DNA of 64,000 nucleotides from Streptomyces solicavernae (GTDB lineage Bacteria; Actinomycetota; Actinomycetes; Streptomycetales; Streptomycetaceae). The stretch lies in contig NZ_JASCIR010000026.1 of NCBI RefSeq assembly GCF_029968095.1, positions 1 to 64,000 of the forward strand, given 5' to 3'. Below the pieces are notes generated by a model. That model searched no databases and had not been told where the DNA came from. It saw nothing but the letters and a program-made list of their open reading frames with translations. Shown here one piece after another: positions 17,697 to 26,759 of the stretch. How positions within the stretch are numbered: the stretch's first letter is position 1; each line of letters begins with the position of its first letter. The position numbers were made by a program, and so were the translations under genes.

Positions 17697-18410
17697 ATGC
17701 GGCGTATGACTGCGCCCGCCCACCCGTCCTCCGCCCCCAGCACCGACGGGCCGACGCCGACCGTGCTCCCGCAGCCCGTGAAGCCGAAGCTCCGCGGCTG
17801 GCTGCACGCGGGCATGTTCCCGGCCGTCCTGATCGCCGGACTCGTGCTCACCGCGCTCGCCGACTCCACCCGCGGCCGCATCGCCTGCGGGATCTACGTC
17901 CTGACCGCCTGCCTGCTGTTCGGCGTGAGCGCGGTCTACCACCGGGGCAACTGGGGCCCGCGCGCCACCGCCGTGCTTCGCAGGCTGGACCACGCCAACA
18001 TCTTCCTGATCATCGCGGGCACCTACACCCCGCTGACGATGCTGCTCCTGCCCGAGTCCAAGGGCCAGTGGCTGATGTGGGGCATCTGGGCCGCGGCGGC
18101 CGCGGGCATCGCGTTCCGGGTGTTCTGGGTCGGCGCCCCGCGCTGGCTCTACACGCCCTGCTACATCGCGATGGGCTGGGCCGCCGTCTTCTTCCTGCCG
18201 GACTTCCTGCGCGCGGGCGGCATCGCCGTCCTGGTCCTGGTGATCGTCGGCGGACTGCTCTACAGCGCGGGCGGCGTGATCTACGGCATGAAGCGGCCCG
18301 ACCCGTCGCCGCGCTGGTTCGGCTTCCACGAGGTGTTCCACTCGTTCACGCTCGCCGCCTTCGTCGTGCACTACGTCGGCATCTCGCTCGTCGCCTACCA
18401 GCACGCATGA
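17697..18410 (+). CDS. Hemolysin III / YqfA family membrane protein
   Basis: 237 residues with seven membrane helices. PAQR-superfamily residues are present: the SAVYHR motif after TM2, the LDHANIF aspartate-histidine and the C-terminal FHEVFHSFT histidines, which together form a metal site. The family is linked to membrane lipid homeostasis in bacteria rather than haemolysis. ATGs at 17697 and 17706 are both possible. Stop overlaps the TetR start by ATGA. Confidence 0.9.
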   Translation: MRRMTAPAHPSSAPSTDGPTPTVLPQPVKPKLRGWLHAGMFPAVLIAGLVLTALADSTRGRIACGIYVLTACLLFGVSAVYHRGNWGPRATAVLRRLDHANIFLIIAGTYTPLTMLLLPESKGQWLMWGIWAAAAAGIAFRVFWVGAPRWLYTPCYIAMGWAAVFFLPDFLRAGGIAVLVLVIVGGLLYSAGGVIYGMKRPDPSPRWFGFHEVFHSFTLAAFVVHYVGISLVAYQHA

Positions 18411-19027
18411 CACCGGCACGGCCCGCTCCGGGTCTCCGGGAGCGCAAGAAGCTCAAGACCCGGTCGGCGATCCGCCGGGCCACGTACGAACTGATCGCAC
18501 GGCAGGGGTACGAGGCGACCACCGTCGAGCAGATCGCCGCGGCCGCCGAGGTCTCCCCCTCGACGGTGATCCGGTACTTCCCGGCGAAGGAGGACATCGT
18601 CCTCACGGACGACCAGGCCGAGCACACCGAGGCCGCGCTCCTCGCCCGCCCCGCCGACGAGCCGGTCCTCACCTCCCTGCGGCACGTGGTGAAGGACCAG
18701 CTGCGGGCCGCCGACCCCGCCGAAGTCGCCCTGCGCGCCCGCCTGTTGCGCGACGTGCCCGCGGTGCGCTCCCGCATGCTCGACTCCCTCGCCTCCTGCG
18801 GCCGCTCCCTCGCCACCACGGTCGCCACCCGCACCGGCCACCCCGAAACCGACCTCAGCTCCCGCGTCCTCGCCACGGCCGTCGTCGGCTCCCTCATCGA
18901 GACGACCCTGTACTGGGCGGAACGGGACTGCCGGGACGACCTGCTGGGGTTGGTGGACGAGGCGTTCGGGGCGTTCGGGGCGTTCGGGGACGGGCTCGGG
19001 ACGGCGGGGCTCACTCGTCGGGCGTGA
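18407..19027 (+). CDS. TetR-family regulator
   Basis: 206 residues. The N-terminal three-helix domain includes the recognition region VEQIAAAAEVSPSTVIRYFPAKEDIV. The C-terminal ligand domain is all-helical. Translationally coupled to the upstream membrane protein. The likely target is the CTACG palindrome before that gene. The end of the gene contains three GCGTTCGGG repeats encoding AFGAFG. Confidence 0.9.
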   Translation: MTPARPAPGLRERKKLKTRSAIRRATYELIARQGYEATTVEQIAAAAEVSPSTVIRYFPAKEDIVLTDDQAEHTEAALLARPADEPVLTSLRHVVKDQLRAADPAEVALRARLLRDVPAVRSRMLDSLASCGRSLATTVATRTGHPETDLSSRVLATAVVGSLIETTLYWAERDCRDDLLGLVDEAFGAFGAFGDGLGTAGLTRRA

Positions 19028-19084
19028 CCGGCCGGGGCTCGGCGGCGGCGACGGTGTCGTCGGCTCGCAGCTCCCGTCGGACCG

Positions 19085-20272
19085 TCAGGCGGCGAGGCGG
19101 TCGGCGGCGAGGCGGGCGTAGAGCGCCGCCCCGTCGGCGAGTACCGCGTCGTCGAACGCGGCCTGCGGCGAGTGGTTGTTGGGGCTGGTGTCCGGGTCGG
19201 CGCCCGCGGGTGCGGCACCGAGCACGACCATGGCGCCGGGGACGCCGTCGAGGATGCGGGAGAAGTCCTCGGAACCGGACAGCGGCTGGGCCATCCGCTC
19301 GAACCGCTCCTCGCCGTGCAGCTCGGCCACCGTGCGGGCCACGTAGTCGACCTCGGCGTGGTCGTTGACGGTCACCGGGTACAGCTCGTCGAACTGCGCG
19401 TCCACGCCGACCCCGTAGGCGGCGGCGATGCCCTCGCAGACCTGGACCGTGCCGTCCTTGACCCGGGCCTGGGCCTGCGGGGAGAAGGAGCGCACGGTCG
19501 CCTGGAAGACGGCCGTCTCCGGGATGACGTTCTGCTGCGTGCCGGCGTGGAAGGTGCCGACGCTGAGGACGACGGGGTCGAACACGTCGAAGGTGCGGGT
19601 GATCCAGGCCTGCAGTGCGGTCACCATCTCGCAGGCGACCTGAATCGGGTCCTTCGCGCGGTGCGGCATCGAGCCGTGGCCGCCCTCGCCGTGCACGGTG
19701 ACGGTCAGCACGTTGGACGCGGCCATCGTCGGTCCGCCGCGGGTCGTGAACCGGCCCGCGGGGATGCCGGCCGACATGACGTGCAGCGCGTAGGCCGCTT
19801 CGGCAGGGGTGCCGGAAGCGGTGACGACGCCCTCGTCCACCATGTGGCGGGCGCCGTCGAAGCCCTCCTCGCCGGGCTGGAACATGAACACGACGTTGCC
19901 CGCGAGGCGGTCCCGATGCTGGGCCAGGAGCTGCGCGGAGCCGGCCAGCATCGTCGTGTGCAGGTCGTGGCCGCAGGCGTGCATGCTGCCGTTCTCCGAC
20001 GCGTAGTCGAGGCCGGTGCGTTCGGCGACGGGGAGGGCGTCCATGTCGCCGCGGAGCAGCACCGTCGGCCCCGGGCGGGCACCGCGCAGCACGGCGGTGA
20101 CGGAGCTGAGGCCGCGGCCCGTGGTCACCTCCAGACCCAGTCCGTCGATGGCGGCGAGCACCGTCTCCTGGGTACGGGGCAGGTCGAGGCCGGTCTCCGG
20201 GTGCCGGTGCAGGGTGCGGCGCAGCCGGACCAAGTCGCCCTGGAGAGCGTGGGCGTCCTCAAGCAGGTTCAT
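19085..20272 (-). CDS. M20-family amidohydrolase (hippurate/N-acyl-amino acid hydrolase-like)
   Basis: 395 residues. Metal-binding motifs: RGDMDALP, ACGHDLHTTM, FQPGEEGFDGA and SGSEDFSRI. The dimerisation insert HGEGGHGSMPH is also present. Such enzymes cleave N-acyl amino acids or small conjugates in the cytosol. The next gene on the same strand is an MHS transporter, 110 bp away, so the pair may import and hydrolyse a conjugate. Ribosome site AGGAG. Confidence 0.9.
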   Translation of the reverse strand: MNLLEDAHALQGDLVRLRRTLHRHPETGLDLPRTQETVLAAIDGLGLEVTTGRGLSSVTAVLRGARPGPTVLLRGDMDALPVAERTGLDYASENGSMHACGHDLHTTMLAGSAQLLAQHRDRLAGNVVFMFQPGEEGFDGARHMVDEGVVTASGTPAEAAYALHVMSAGIPAGRFTTRGGPTMAASNVLTVTVHGEGGHGSMPHRAKDPIQVACEMVTALQAWITRTFDVFDPVVLSVGTFHAGTQQNVIPETAVFQATVRSFSPQAQARVKDGTVQVCEGIAAAYGVGVDAQFDELYPVTVNDHAEVDYVARTVAELHGEERFERMAQPLSGSEDFSRILDGVPGAMVVLGAAPAGADPDTSPNNHSPQAAFDDAVLADGAALYARLAADRLAA

Positions 20273-20320
20273 TCGTCGTACTCCTGGTGGATCGTGCGGG
20301 CGGTGCGGGGACGCGTACGG

Positions 20321-20381
20321 GCGCGGGTGCCTGGGGGCGCGGGTGCCTGGGGGCGCGGGTGCCTGGGGGCGCGGGTGCCGG
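20321..20381. repeat. 16-bp tandem repeat, about 3.8 copies
   Basis: Units of GCGCGGGTGCCTGGGG fill the gap between the M20 hydrolase and the MHS transporter, ending next to the stop codon of the transporter. Confidence 0.9.
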
Positions 20382-20382
20382 T

Positions 20383-21732
20383 TCAGTCGCCGACGGCGCC
20401 CTCGTCGGCCGGCTCACGGACGAGGAAGGTGGCACCGAACGCGATCACAGCAGCGGCGACGGCACACCACGGCACAAGGTCGATCAGGCCGCGGGCGGTG
20501 AGGGCCTCGGCCAGCAGTGGGAACGTACCGCCGAAGAGGCCGGTGCCCAGCGTGAACGGCAGGCCCATGGCGACCACGCGGATCCGGACCGGGAAGAGGC
20601 GGGCGAAGAGGACGTTCGCCAGGGCGAGGGGTGCGGCCAGGCAGATGAACTGCAGCAGGGTGGCCACCCAGACGGGCAGGGCGCCGCTTGCCATGAGCAG
20701 GAAGACGGGCACGGTGCACACGGCAAGCATCCCGACCCCGGTGCGGAAGGCGTTCAGCGGGCCGGTACGGTCCGCGATCACGCCGGATCCGGCCATGGCG
20801 ACGATGAGCAGCAGCAGCGGCACGAGCATCGCGCCGGTGCCCTCCGCGCCCGAGGTGAGGCCCAGGTTCTCCGCGTACTGCGGCAGGTAGGTCGTGCCGA
20901 GGTAGTAGCTGACGGTCACGCCGAGGGTCATCAGGAACACGGCCGTCATGTTCCGTGCCGAGCCCTTGTACAGGCGGCGGCGCTCGGCCCGGTCGGTCGC
21001 CGGGTCGGTCTCCTGCCTGCTGCGGGTGAACTCCTCCGACTCGTCGGCCGCGCGCCGCACCCACAGGGACAGCAGCCCGAGCAGGCCCGCGACGGCGAAG
21101 CCGATGCGCCAGCCGCCATCGGCGACACCCTCCTCGCCCAGGACGGTGAGCAGCACGGTCACGACGCCGAAGCAGAGGATGTTGCCGAAGATGATGCCGC
21201 CGTAGGAGATGCCGCTGTAGAGGAAGCGGAGACGCTTCGGCGCGGTCTCGGTGATGTACGCGGCGACGCTGGGGTTCTCGCCGCCCATGGAGAGCCCCTG
21301 CACGAGCCGCAGCAGGATGAGCAGCAGCGGGGCGAGGATGCCGATGGACTCGGCGCCGGGCAGGGCGGCGATCAGGAACGAGGCACCGGAGATCAGGACC
21401 ATGGAGAGCATGAGGCCGAAGCGGCGCCCCCTGCTGTCGCTGATCCGGCCCATCACGTACGAACCGAAGGGTCGTACGACGAACCCGACGGCGAAGCCGA
21501 GGTAGGCGCCGAGCACCTTGGTGACGGGGTCGTCGCCGGGGAACATCTGGGCGGCGAAGTAGGGGGCCAGGACGGCGTAGATGGTCCAGTCGAAGGACTC
21601 GACGACGCCGCCGACGGTGCCTGCGAGGAGTTCGCGGCGGCCGTTGCGCACCGGCTCCTGCTGCGGGGCGGGGCCGGGCGCGGGCCCGGACGGGACGGTC
21701 CGGTCGGTGGACACCGTGCGGGACGTGGCCAT
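20383..21732 (-). CDS. MHS-family MFS transporter (metabolite:H+ symporter)
   Basis: 449 residues with 12 membrane helices. Features of the MHS group (ShiA, ProP, CitA relatives): SFDWTIYAVLAPYFA in TM1, RPFGSYVMGRISDSRGRR loop 2-3 and RLVQGLSMGGENPSVAAYITE in TM4. Likely imports an organic acid or betaine-like solute, perhaps the substrate of the M20 hydrolase next to it. Three direct repeats upstream may be regulatory, and the divergent neighbour is an Lrp-type regulator. Confidence 0.9.
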   Translation of the reverse strand: MATSRTVSTDRTVPSGPAPGPAPQQEPVRNGRRELLAGTVGGVVESFDWTIYAVLAPYFAAQMFPGDDPVTKVLGAYLGFAVGFVVRPFGSYVMGRISDSRGRRFGLMLSMVLISGASFLIAALPGAESIGILAPLLLILLRLVQGLSMGGENPSVAAYITETAPKRLRFLYSGISYGGIIFGNILCFGVVTVLLTVLGEEGVADGGWRIGFAVAGLLGLLSLWVRRAADESEEFTRSRQETDPATDRAERRRLYKGSARNMTAVFLMTLGVTVSYYLGTTYLPQYAENLGLTSGAEGTGAMLVPLLLLIVAMAGSGVIADRTGPLNAFRTGVGMLAVCTVPVFLLMASGALPVWVATLLQFICLAAPLALANVLFARLFPVRIRVVAMGLPFTLGTGLFGGTFPLLAEALTARGLIDLVPWCAVAAAVIAFGATFLVREPADEGAVGD

Positions 21733-21745
21733 ACGCACCTCTTCT

Positions 21746-21804
21746 CGAAACGGGCGGAATCTGTTCTCGAAACGGGCGAAATCTTTCCGAAACGGGCGGA
21801 ACGC
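21746..21804. promoter_or_regulatory. Three direct repeats upstream of the MHS transporter
   Basis: CGAAACGGGCGGAATCT-like units start at 21746, 21768 and 21788, two helical turns apart. Regular spacing on one face of the DNA fits binding of an oligomeric regulator such as the Lrp protein encoded divergently. Confidence 0.5.
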
Positions 21805-21925
21805 GGACGGGTGGGTGCCCGGGAACCGGTCCGGCTCGGGGGCTTGCATGCCTGACGGCGGACTCCGGGCGCCCCGAGGCTCCGGGTGTCGGGCGCCGGG
21901 GAGGCGACGGTGTGCGGAGGTCCGC

Positions 21926-21966
21926 GGTGGGGTGCTCCGGTGGGGTGCTCCGGTGGGGTGCTCCGG
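21926..21966. repeat. 13-bp tandem repeat x3
   Basis: GGTGGGGTGCTCC repeated three times in the divergent region between the MHS transporter and the Lrp regulator. The 21805-22057 stretch carries no other gene. Confidence 0.85.
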
Positions 21967-22057
21967 TGCGGAACAGAGGCCTACAGTGAAGGCGCCCCAC
22001 AGCCCTGAGAAGATTCCCCGCCCGTAACGCAGGATTCCACCCCGAGGACGCGGCCCG

Positions 22058-23173
22058 ATGCAGGATCTCGACCCGTCGGCAGGCTCAGGGATCACCCCTG
22101 GGCCACCCGCCCCGCTCACGCCGGGCGACGAGGCGCTCATCCACGCCCTGCAGCTCGCCCCCCGGGCCTCGTGGTCCCGGATCGGCGAGGTACTCGGCGT
22201 CGACCCGGTGACGGTGGCGCGGCGCTGGGAGCGGCTGCGGTCCTCGGGGCGGGCCTGGATCACGGCCTACCCGGGGCGGCGGCTGCAGCAGGGCATCGAG
22301 GTGACGGTCGTCGAGATCGACTGCCGCTCCGGCGAGGTGGAGGCAGTCGCCGACGCGCTGGCCGCCATGCCGCAGATCGTGACGGTGGAGCACATGGCCG
22401 GCGGCAGGGACCTGCTTGTCACGCTCTTCACCGCCGACCTCGGCGCGCTGTCCCGGCTGCTCCTGGACCGCATCTCGCGCATGCCGGGCGTGGTCGCGAC
22501 GCGGGCCCAGCTGGCGACACGGGTGTACGGCGACGGCAGCCGCTGGCGGCTGCGGGCCCTCAGTGAGGCGCAGCAACGCAGCCTGAGCGACCTGGCTCCG
22601 CCCCGTCCCGCACGCCGCCCGGCCGGCACCGCGCCGGAGCCGCCCCCGGAACTGGACGCCGCCTCGCGCTCGCTCCTGCCCGCCACCTCGGCCGACGGCC
22701 GGCGCAGCGTGGCCCAGCTGGCGCAGGTCACCGGCCTGAGCCCGACGACCGTACGGCGCAGGCTGACCCGGCTGATCGAGGAGCACGACCTGATGCTGCG
22801 CTGCGAGGTGGCCAGGGAGCTCACCGACTGGCCGGTGTCGGCGACGCTCTGGGCACAGGTGCCACCGGCGCAGCTGGAGAGCGCCGCACGGGGGCTGCTG
22901 ACGCTGGCGGAGGTGCGGCTGTGCGCCTGTGTGACGGGGCCGAACAACCTGTTGTTCACGGTGTGGCTGCGCTCGGTCGCGGACGTCCAGCGGCTGGAGG
23001 CGCAACTGGCGGAGCGGCTGCCGTTCCTGACGCTCGTGGACCGGGCGATCGCGCTGCGGCAGACCAAACTGATGGGCCATCTGGTGGGCCCGGGCGGCCG
23101 GGCCACCGGCGTGGTGCCAGTCGACCTGTGGGCCGAGACATCCGGTCAGGGCACCGCGCGGGCGGGCTCCTGA
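22058..23173 (+). CDS. Double-length Lrp/AsnC-family regulator
   Basis: 371 residues, roughly twice a standard Lrp protein. Two helix-turn-helix segments are visible (SRIGEVLGVDPVTVARRWERL near residue 40 and VAQLAQVTGLSPTTVRRRLTRL near residue 225), each followed by an AsnC ligand-type domain. Tandem AsnC proteins of this kind are common in actinobacteria and usually act on a neighbouring divergent gene, here the MHS transporter and M20 hydrolase. Confidence 0.9.
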   Translation: MQDLDPSAGSGITPGPPAPLTPGDEALIHALQLAPRASWSRIGEVLGVDPVTVARRWERLRSSGRAWITAYPGRRLQQGIEVTVVEIDCRSGEVEAVADALAAMPQIVTVEHMAGGRDLLVTLFTADLGALSRLLLDRISRMPGVVATRAQLATRVYGDGSRWRLRALSEAQQRSLSDLAPPRPARRPAGTAPEPPPELDAASRSLLPATSADGRRSVAQLAQVTGLSPTTVRRRLTRLIEEHDLMLRCEVARELTDWPVSATLWAQVPPAQLESAARGLLTLAEVRLCACVTGPNNLLFTVWLRSVADVQRLEAQLAERLPFLTLVDRAIALRQTKLMGHLVGPGGRATGVVPVDLWAETSGQGTARAGS

Positions 23174-23284
23174 CGTTCGGTCCGTGCACTGCCGTACCGG
23201 CGGCCGACACTGCCAGGCCGGCCTCGACCAGCTCTCCGTACGCCGCGGCGAGGTCCGTACCGGCCGACGTCGCGGCGACGTTCC

Positions 23285-23338
23285 GTGGCCGGTGGCCGGT
23301 GGCCGGTGGCCGGTGGGCGGTGGCCGGTGGCCGGTGGC
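23285..23338. repeat. 7-bp tandem repeat GGCCGGT
   Basis: About seven to eight tandem GTGGCCG/GGCCGGT units, one of them varied, in the gap before the SIS gene. Confidence 0.85.
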
Positions 23339-23373
23339 TGCTCGCCCCAACGAGGGATGCGTGAAGCTGTACA

Positions 23374-23392
23374 GATTGCGATCGCTTCAATC
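23374..23392. promoter_or_regulatory. Operator-like palindrome before the SIS gene
   Basis: GATTG-CGATCGC-TTCAATC: inverted arms GATTG/CAATC around the self-complementary GCGATCGC, 51 bp before the SIS start. A DeoR-family gene closes this locus and is the best candidate to bind it. Confidence 0.5.
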
Positions 23393-23442
23393 ATTATGGC
23401 GCAAGAACCGCTCCCGTTCGCGCAGGCCGAAGGAGTCCTTGC

Positions 23443-24393
23443 ATGCCCGATACGCACACCTCCCGCACCGCTGCCGAGATCGCCTCCCAGCCCGACTGCT
23501 GGCGACGGGTGAGCGCGTCGCTCGCGCAGCACTCCGCCGACCTGCCCCGCCGGGGCGAGCGCGTCGCGGTCGTCGGCTGCGGCACGTCCTGGTTCATGGC
23601 CCAGGCCTACGCGACGTTGCGCGAGAGCGGCGGCCACGGGGAGACGGACGCCTTCGCCGCCTCGGAGTTCCCCCTCGCCCGCGGGTACGACCGGCTTCTG
23701 GCGATCTCCCGCTCCGGGACCACGACCGAGGTGCTGGACCTGCTCGGCCGCGTCCGCGGGTCGGTGCCCTCCGTCGCGCTCACGGCGGACCCCGCGACGC
23801 CGGTGATGGCCGCGGCCGACTCCGTCGTGGTGCTGGACTTCGCCGACGAGGAGTCGGTGGTGCAGACCCGCTTCGCCACCACCGTACTGGCGCTGCTGCG
23901 GGCACATCTCGAAGCGGAGAACGCCCTGCCGGTGGGCGTACGGACGGTGGCCCAGGCCGCCCTCGATGCCGAACGGGCCGTGGTCACGCCGCTGGACACC
24001 GAGGTGACCGGCGCCGAGCAGTTCACCTTCCTGGGCAGCGGCTGGACCTACGGCCTCGCCCTTGAGGCGGCGCTGAAGATGCGCGAGGCCGCCGGGGCGT
24101 GGACCGAGGCCTACCCGGCCATGGAGTACCGGCACGGTCCGATCAGCATCACCGGGCCGGGCCGGGTGACCTGGATGTTCGGCTCGCTGCCGCAGGGCCT
24201 GGACGACGACGTCGCCCGCGTGGGCGGCACCCTGGTCGCCGGGTCCCAGGGCGTGTCCGGGGAGCTGGACCCCCTGGCCGACCTGATCCGGGCCCAGCGC
24301 CTGGCCGTCGCACTCGCCGAGGCCCGCGGCTACGACCCGGACCGGCCCCGGAACCTCACCCGGTCCGTCGTCCTGGGCGACCCGGATGCCTGA
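23443..24393 (+). CDS. SIS-domain phosphosugar isomerase/deaminase (AgaS/GlmS-like)
   Basis: 316 residues with two SIS domains. VVGCGTSWFMAQAYA and AISRSGTTTEVLDLL are the phosphate-binding motifs of the first; the second contains FLGSGWTYGLALEAALKMRE and AMEYRHGPIS, as in GlmS, AgaS and FrlB. It probably isomerises or deaminates an amino-sugar phosphate. The class II aldolase and DeoR regulator next door support an amino-sugar or tagatose route. Confidence 0.9.
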   Translation: MPDTHTSRTAAEIASQPDCWRRVSASLAQHSADLPRRGERVAVVGCGTSWFMAQAYATLRESGGHGETDAFAASEFPLARGYDRLLAISRSGTTTEVLDLLGRVRGSVPSVALTADPATPVMAAADSVVVLDFADEESVVQTRFATTVLALLRAHLEAENALPVGVRTVAQAALDAERAVVTPLDTEVTGAEQFTFLGSGWTYGLALEAALKMREAAGAWTEAYPAMEYRHGPISITGPGRVTWMFGSLPQGLDDDVARVGGTLVAGSQGVSGELDPLADLIRAQRLAVALAEARGYDPDRPRNLTRSVVLGDPDA

Positions 24394-24412
24394 CCGCGCC
24401 GCCGACCCGGCC

Positions 24413-24506
24413 CCGGTGACCGGTGGGGCCGGTGACCGGTGACCGGTGACCGGTGACTTCGTCGCGGACCTCTACCGCCGACTCCGTACGTCCGTACGTC
24501 CGTACC
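24413..24506. repeat. 7-bp and 8-bp tandem repeats between SIS and aldolase genes
   Basis: GGTGACC units at about 24414-24456, then three CCGTACGT-type units at about 24484-24506. No gene in the gap. Confidence 0.85.
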
Positions 24507-24520
24507 CGTGAAGGAAGTCC

Positions 24521-25384
24521 ATGCCGCTCACACCCACTGACGACATCGCGCTCGACGCCCGCGAGAAGGCGATCGGGGTCGGCGCGTTCAACGTCCTGCA
24601 GATCGAGCATGCCCAGGCCATCGTGCGGGGGGCCGAGGCCGCGGGGCGGCCGGTGATCCTGCAGATCAGCGAGAACACGGTCCGGTACCACGGCGCCCTC
24701 GAACCGATCGGGCTCGCCTCGCTCGCCGTGGCGCGGGCGGCGGGCGTGCCGGTCGCCGTCCATCTCGACCACGCCGAGTCGGCCGGCCTCGTGCGCGAGG
24801 CCGTGGCCCTCGGGTTCACGTCCGTCATGTTCGACGCGGCGAAGCTCCCGTACGAGGAGAACGTCACGGCCACCCGCGAGATCACGGAGTACTGCCACCG
24901 CCGGAACGTGTGGGTGGAGGCGGAGCTCGGTGAGGTCGGCGGCAAGGACGGTGCGCACGCCCCGGGCGTGCGCACCGACCCGGACGAGGCGCGCGCGTTC
25001 GTCGCGGCCACGGGCGTCGACGCCCTCGCCGTGGCGGTGGGCAGCTCGCACGCGATGCTCACCCGGGACGCCGTGCTCGACTTCCCCCTGATCACGCGGC
25101 TGCGCGACGCCGTGAGCGTCCCTCTCGTGCTGCACGGCTCGTCCGGTGTCGGCGACGCGGACCTCGCCCGGGCCATCGGCGCGGGCATGACGAAGGTGAA
25201 CGTCTCCACCCACCTGAACAAGGCGTTCACCCAGGCGGTCCGTACCCACCTGGAGGCCCATCCCCAGGTGGCCGACCCCCGCAAGTACCTCGGCCCCGCC
25301 CGCGACACCGTGGCCGCCGAAGTGGCCCGCCTCCTGCGCATCCTGACCGGGGCGCCGCTCACGCCGGAGGCCGACGTGACCTGA
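24521..25384 (+). CDS. Class II fructose/tagatose-bisphosphate aldolase
   Basis: 287 residues, the size of the GatY/KbaY/AgaY group. Zinc ligands are in VHLDHAES and LHGSSGVG; the EAELGEVGGKDG loop is the second-metal/substrate region; phosphate is bound by the NVSTHLN segment. Produces triose phosphates from a ketose bisphosphate. Ribosome site GAAGGAAG. A kinase needed to make the bisphosphate is not in this locus. Confidence 0.92.
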   Translation: MPLTPTDDIALDAREKAIGVGAFNVLQIEHAQAIVRGAEAAGRPVILQISENTVRYHGALEPIGLASLAVARAAGVPVAVHLDHAESAGLVREAVALGFTSVMFDAAKLPYEENVTATREITEYCHRRNVWVEAELGEVGGKDGAHAPGVRTDPDEARAFVAATGVDALAVAVGSSHAMLTRDAVLDFPLITRLRDAVSVPLVLHGSSGVGDADLARAIGAGMTKVNVSTHLNKAFTQAVRTHLEAHPQVADPRKYLGPARDTVAAEVARLLRILTGAPLTPEADVT

Positions 25385-25391
25385 CGGCCCG

Positions 25392-26177
25392 TCAGACGCG
25401 CACCACGTCGATGCCCCGGCCGGCGATCTCCTCGACGATGTCCTCGGGCGCGTCCTTGTCCGTCACCAGAACCGACACGGCACTCAACTCGCACACCAGG
25501 GCGAAGGCCCGGCGCCCCAGTTTGGACGAGTCGGCGACGACGATCACCTCGCTCGCGCACTCGGCAAGGGCGCGGTTGGCGCCGGCCTCCGACTCGTCAT
25601 GGGTGGCCGCTCCCAGGCGCGGGTGGACGGCGTCCACACCGAGGACGGTGTAGTCAAGGGCCAGGGTGCGGAGCACGGAGTCCACCAACGGCCCCACCAG
25701 CTCATAGGAGTTCGGCCGGGCCACCCCGCCGGTGAGGACGAGCTTCACCTGCGGGCGGACCGCGAGTTCGTTGGCGATGTTGATCGCGTTGGTCACGACC
25801 GTCAGCGCGGGCCCGCCGCCCACACCGGCGGGGTCCGCCCGTACGGCCAGTTCCCGGGCCACCTCGGACGTCGTCGTACCCCCGTTGATGCCGACGGTGG
25901 AACCCGACGGGATCAGGGCTGCGGCGGCCTTCGCGATGCGCTGTTTCTCATCGGCCTTACGGGCCACCTTGTAGCGCAGCGGCAGGTCGTAGGCGACCGA
26001 ACTCACCACCGCTCCGCCGCGCGTGCGCGTCAGGAGGTTCTGCCGGGCCAGTTCGTCCAGGTCCCGCCTGATGGTGGCGGCGGAGCAGCCCAGTCGCTCA
26101 GCGGCGTCGAGCACGTCGACACGGCCCTCGTCGCTGAGGATCTCCAGCAGCCGGGTCCACCGCGCATGTGCCGCCAC
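25392..26177 (-). CDS. DeoR-family sugar regulator
   Basis: 261 residues. N-terminal winged helix: VDVLDAAERLGCSAATIRRDLDEL. The DeoR sensor domain includes GINGGTTTSEVARELA and LTGGVARPNSYELVGPL, which bind a sugar phosphate. The GTG at 26177 has GGGAGG 5 nt upstream; the longer open frame would add a Lys/Arg/Glu repeat translated from a DNA microsatellite and is rejected. Convergent with the aldolase gene; presumed repressor of the SIS-aldolase genes. Confidence 0.92.
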   Translation of the reverse strand: MAAHARWTRLLEILSDEGRVDVLDAAERLGCSAATIRRDLDELARQNLLTRTRGGAVVSSVAYDLPLRYKVARKADEKQRIAKAAAALIPSGSTVGINGGTTTSEVARELAVRADPAGVGGGPALTVVTNAINIANELAVRPQVKLVLTGGVARPNSYELVGPLVDSVLRTLALDYTVLGVDAVHPRLGAATHDESEAGANRALAECASEVIVVADSSKLGRRAFALVCELSAVSVLVTDKDAPEDIVEEIAGRGIDVVRV

Positions 26178-26265
26178 TTGTTCCTCCCTTGTTCCTCCTC
26201 GCTCGTAGAGGGAGCCTATCGCGCACGAATATGCGCGCAGAAGCCCGATCGTGCGCGCATGGCGC

Positions 26266-26349
26266 TGCTTCTTCCGCTCCTTCCGCTCCTTCCGCTCCTT
26301 CCGCTCCTTCCGCTCCTTCCGCTTCCTCCGCTCCTTCCGCTTCCTCCAC
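26266..26349. repeat. 9-bp tandem repeat TTCCGCTCC, about nine copies
   Basis: Perfect and near-perfect TTCCGCTCC/TTCCTCCGC units, strongly purine/pyrimidine-skewed, upstream of the DeoR gene. Such tracts are prone to slippage and can form triplex DNA. Confidence 0.9.
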
Positions 26350-26482
26350 GACAGGACCGAGGCCATGGGCTCCCCGTCCCCGGCTCATGGCCCTGCGGTC
26401 AGTGCCGGTCCGCCGTCGCAGCGCCCGCCCGTCGCAGCGCCCGCCCGTCGGCGCAGGCCGTCCACGAACCCATCGACCGTGG

Positions 26483-26707
26483 CGACAGGCTCGACCCCTG
26501 GACTGGATCCTCGGCCAAACCGGCCTGGGCAGGCAGGACGTGCTCGCATTCGGCGACGGCGAAAACGACTTGGCCCTCCTCCGAGCCGCCGGGTACGGTG
26601 CCGCGACGGCGAACGCCCGGCTTCCGCTCCGGGACATCGCCGACGAGATCGTCCCCGGCAACGACGAGGACGGCGTTGCTCAGTGCCTCGAAGCCCGCTT
26701 CTTCTGA
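26483..26707 (+). pseudogene. C-terminal remnant of a Cof-type HAD phosphatase
   Basis: Only the last ~75 residues of a HAD hydrolase remain: VLAFGDGENDLALLRAAG is HAD motif IV, followed by the usual ANAR and IVPGNDEDGVAQ segments. The nucleophile and cap domains are missing, and upstream is repeat sequence. It marks the left border of the rearranged region. Confidence 0.8.
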
Positions 26708-26759
26708 ACCCGGCCTCCGCACACTGCTGCGGCCCGCGTCACCTCGCCCCCGCCCGTAT

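Noticed and set aside
23285..23338. CRISPR-like array
   Set aside because: Simple 7-bp tandem repeat without spacers; no cas genes in the window.
26178..26366. N-terminal extension of the DeoR protein rich in KERKERK
   Set aside because: It is translated from the 9-bp DNA repeat; the GTG at 26177 has a proper ribosome site and gives the normal DeoR length.
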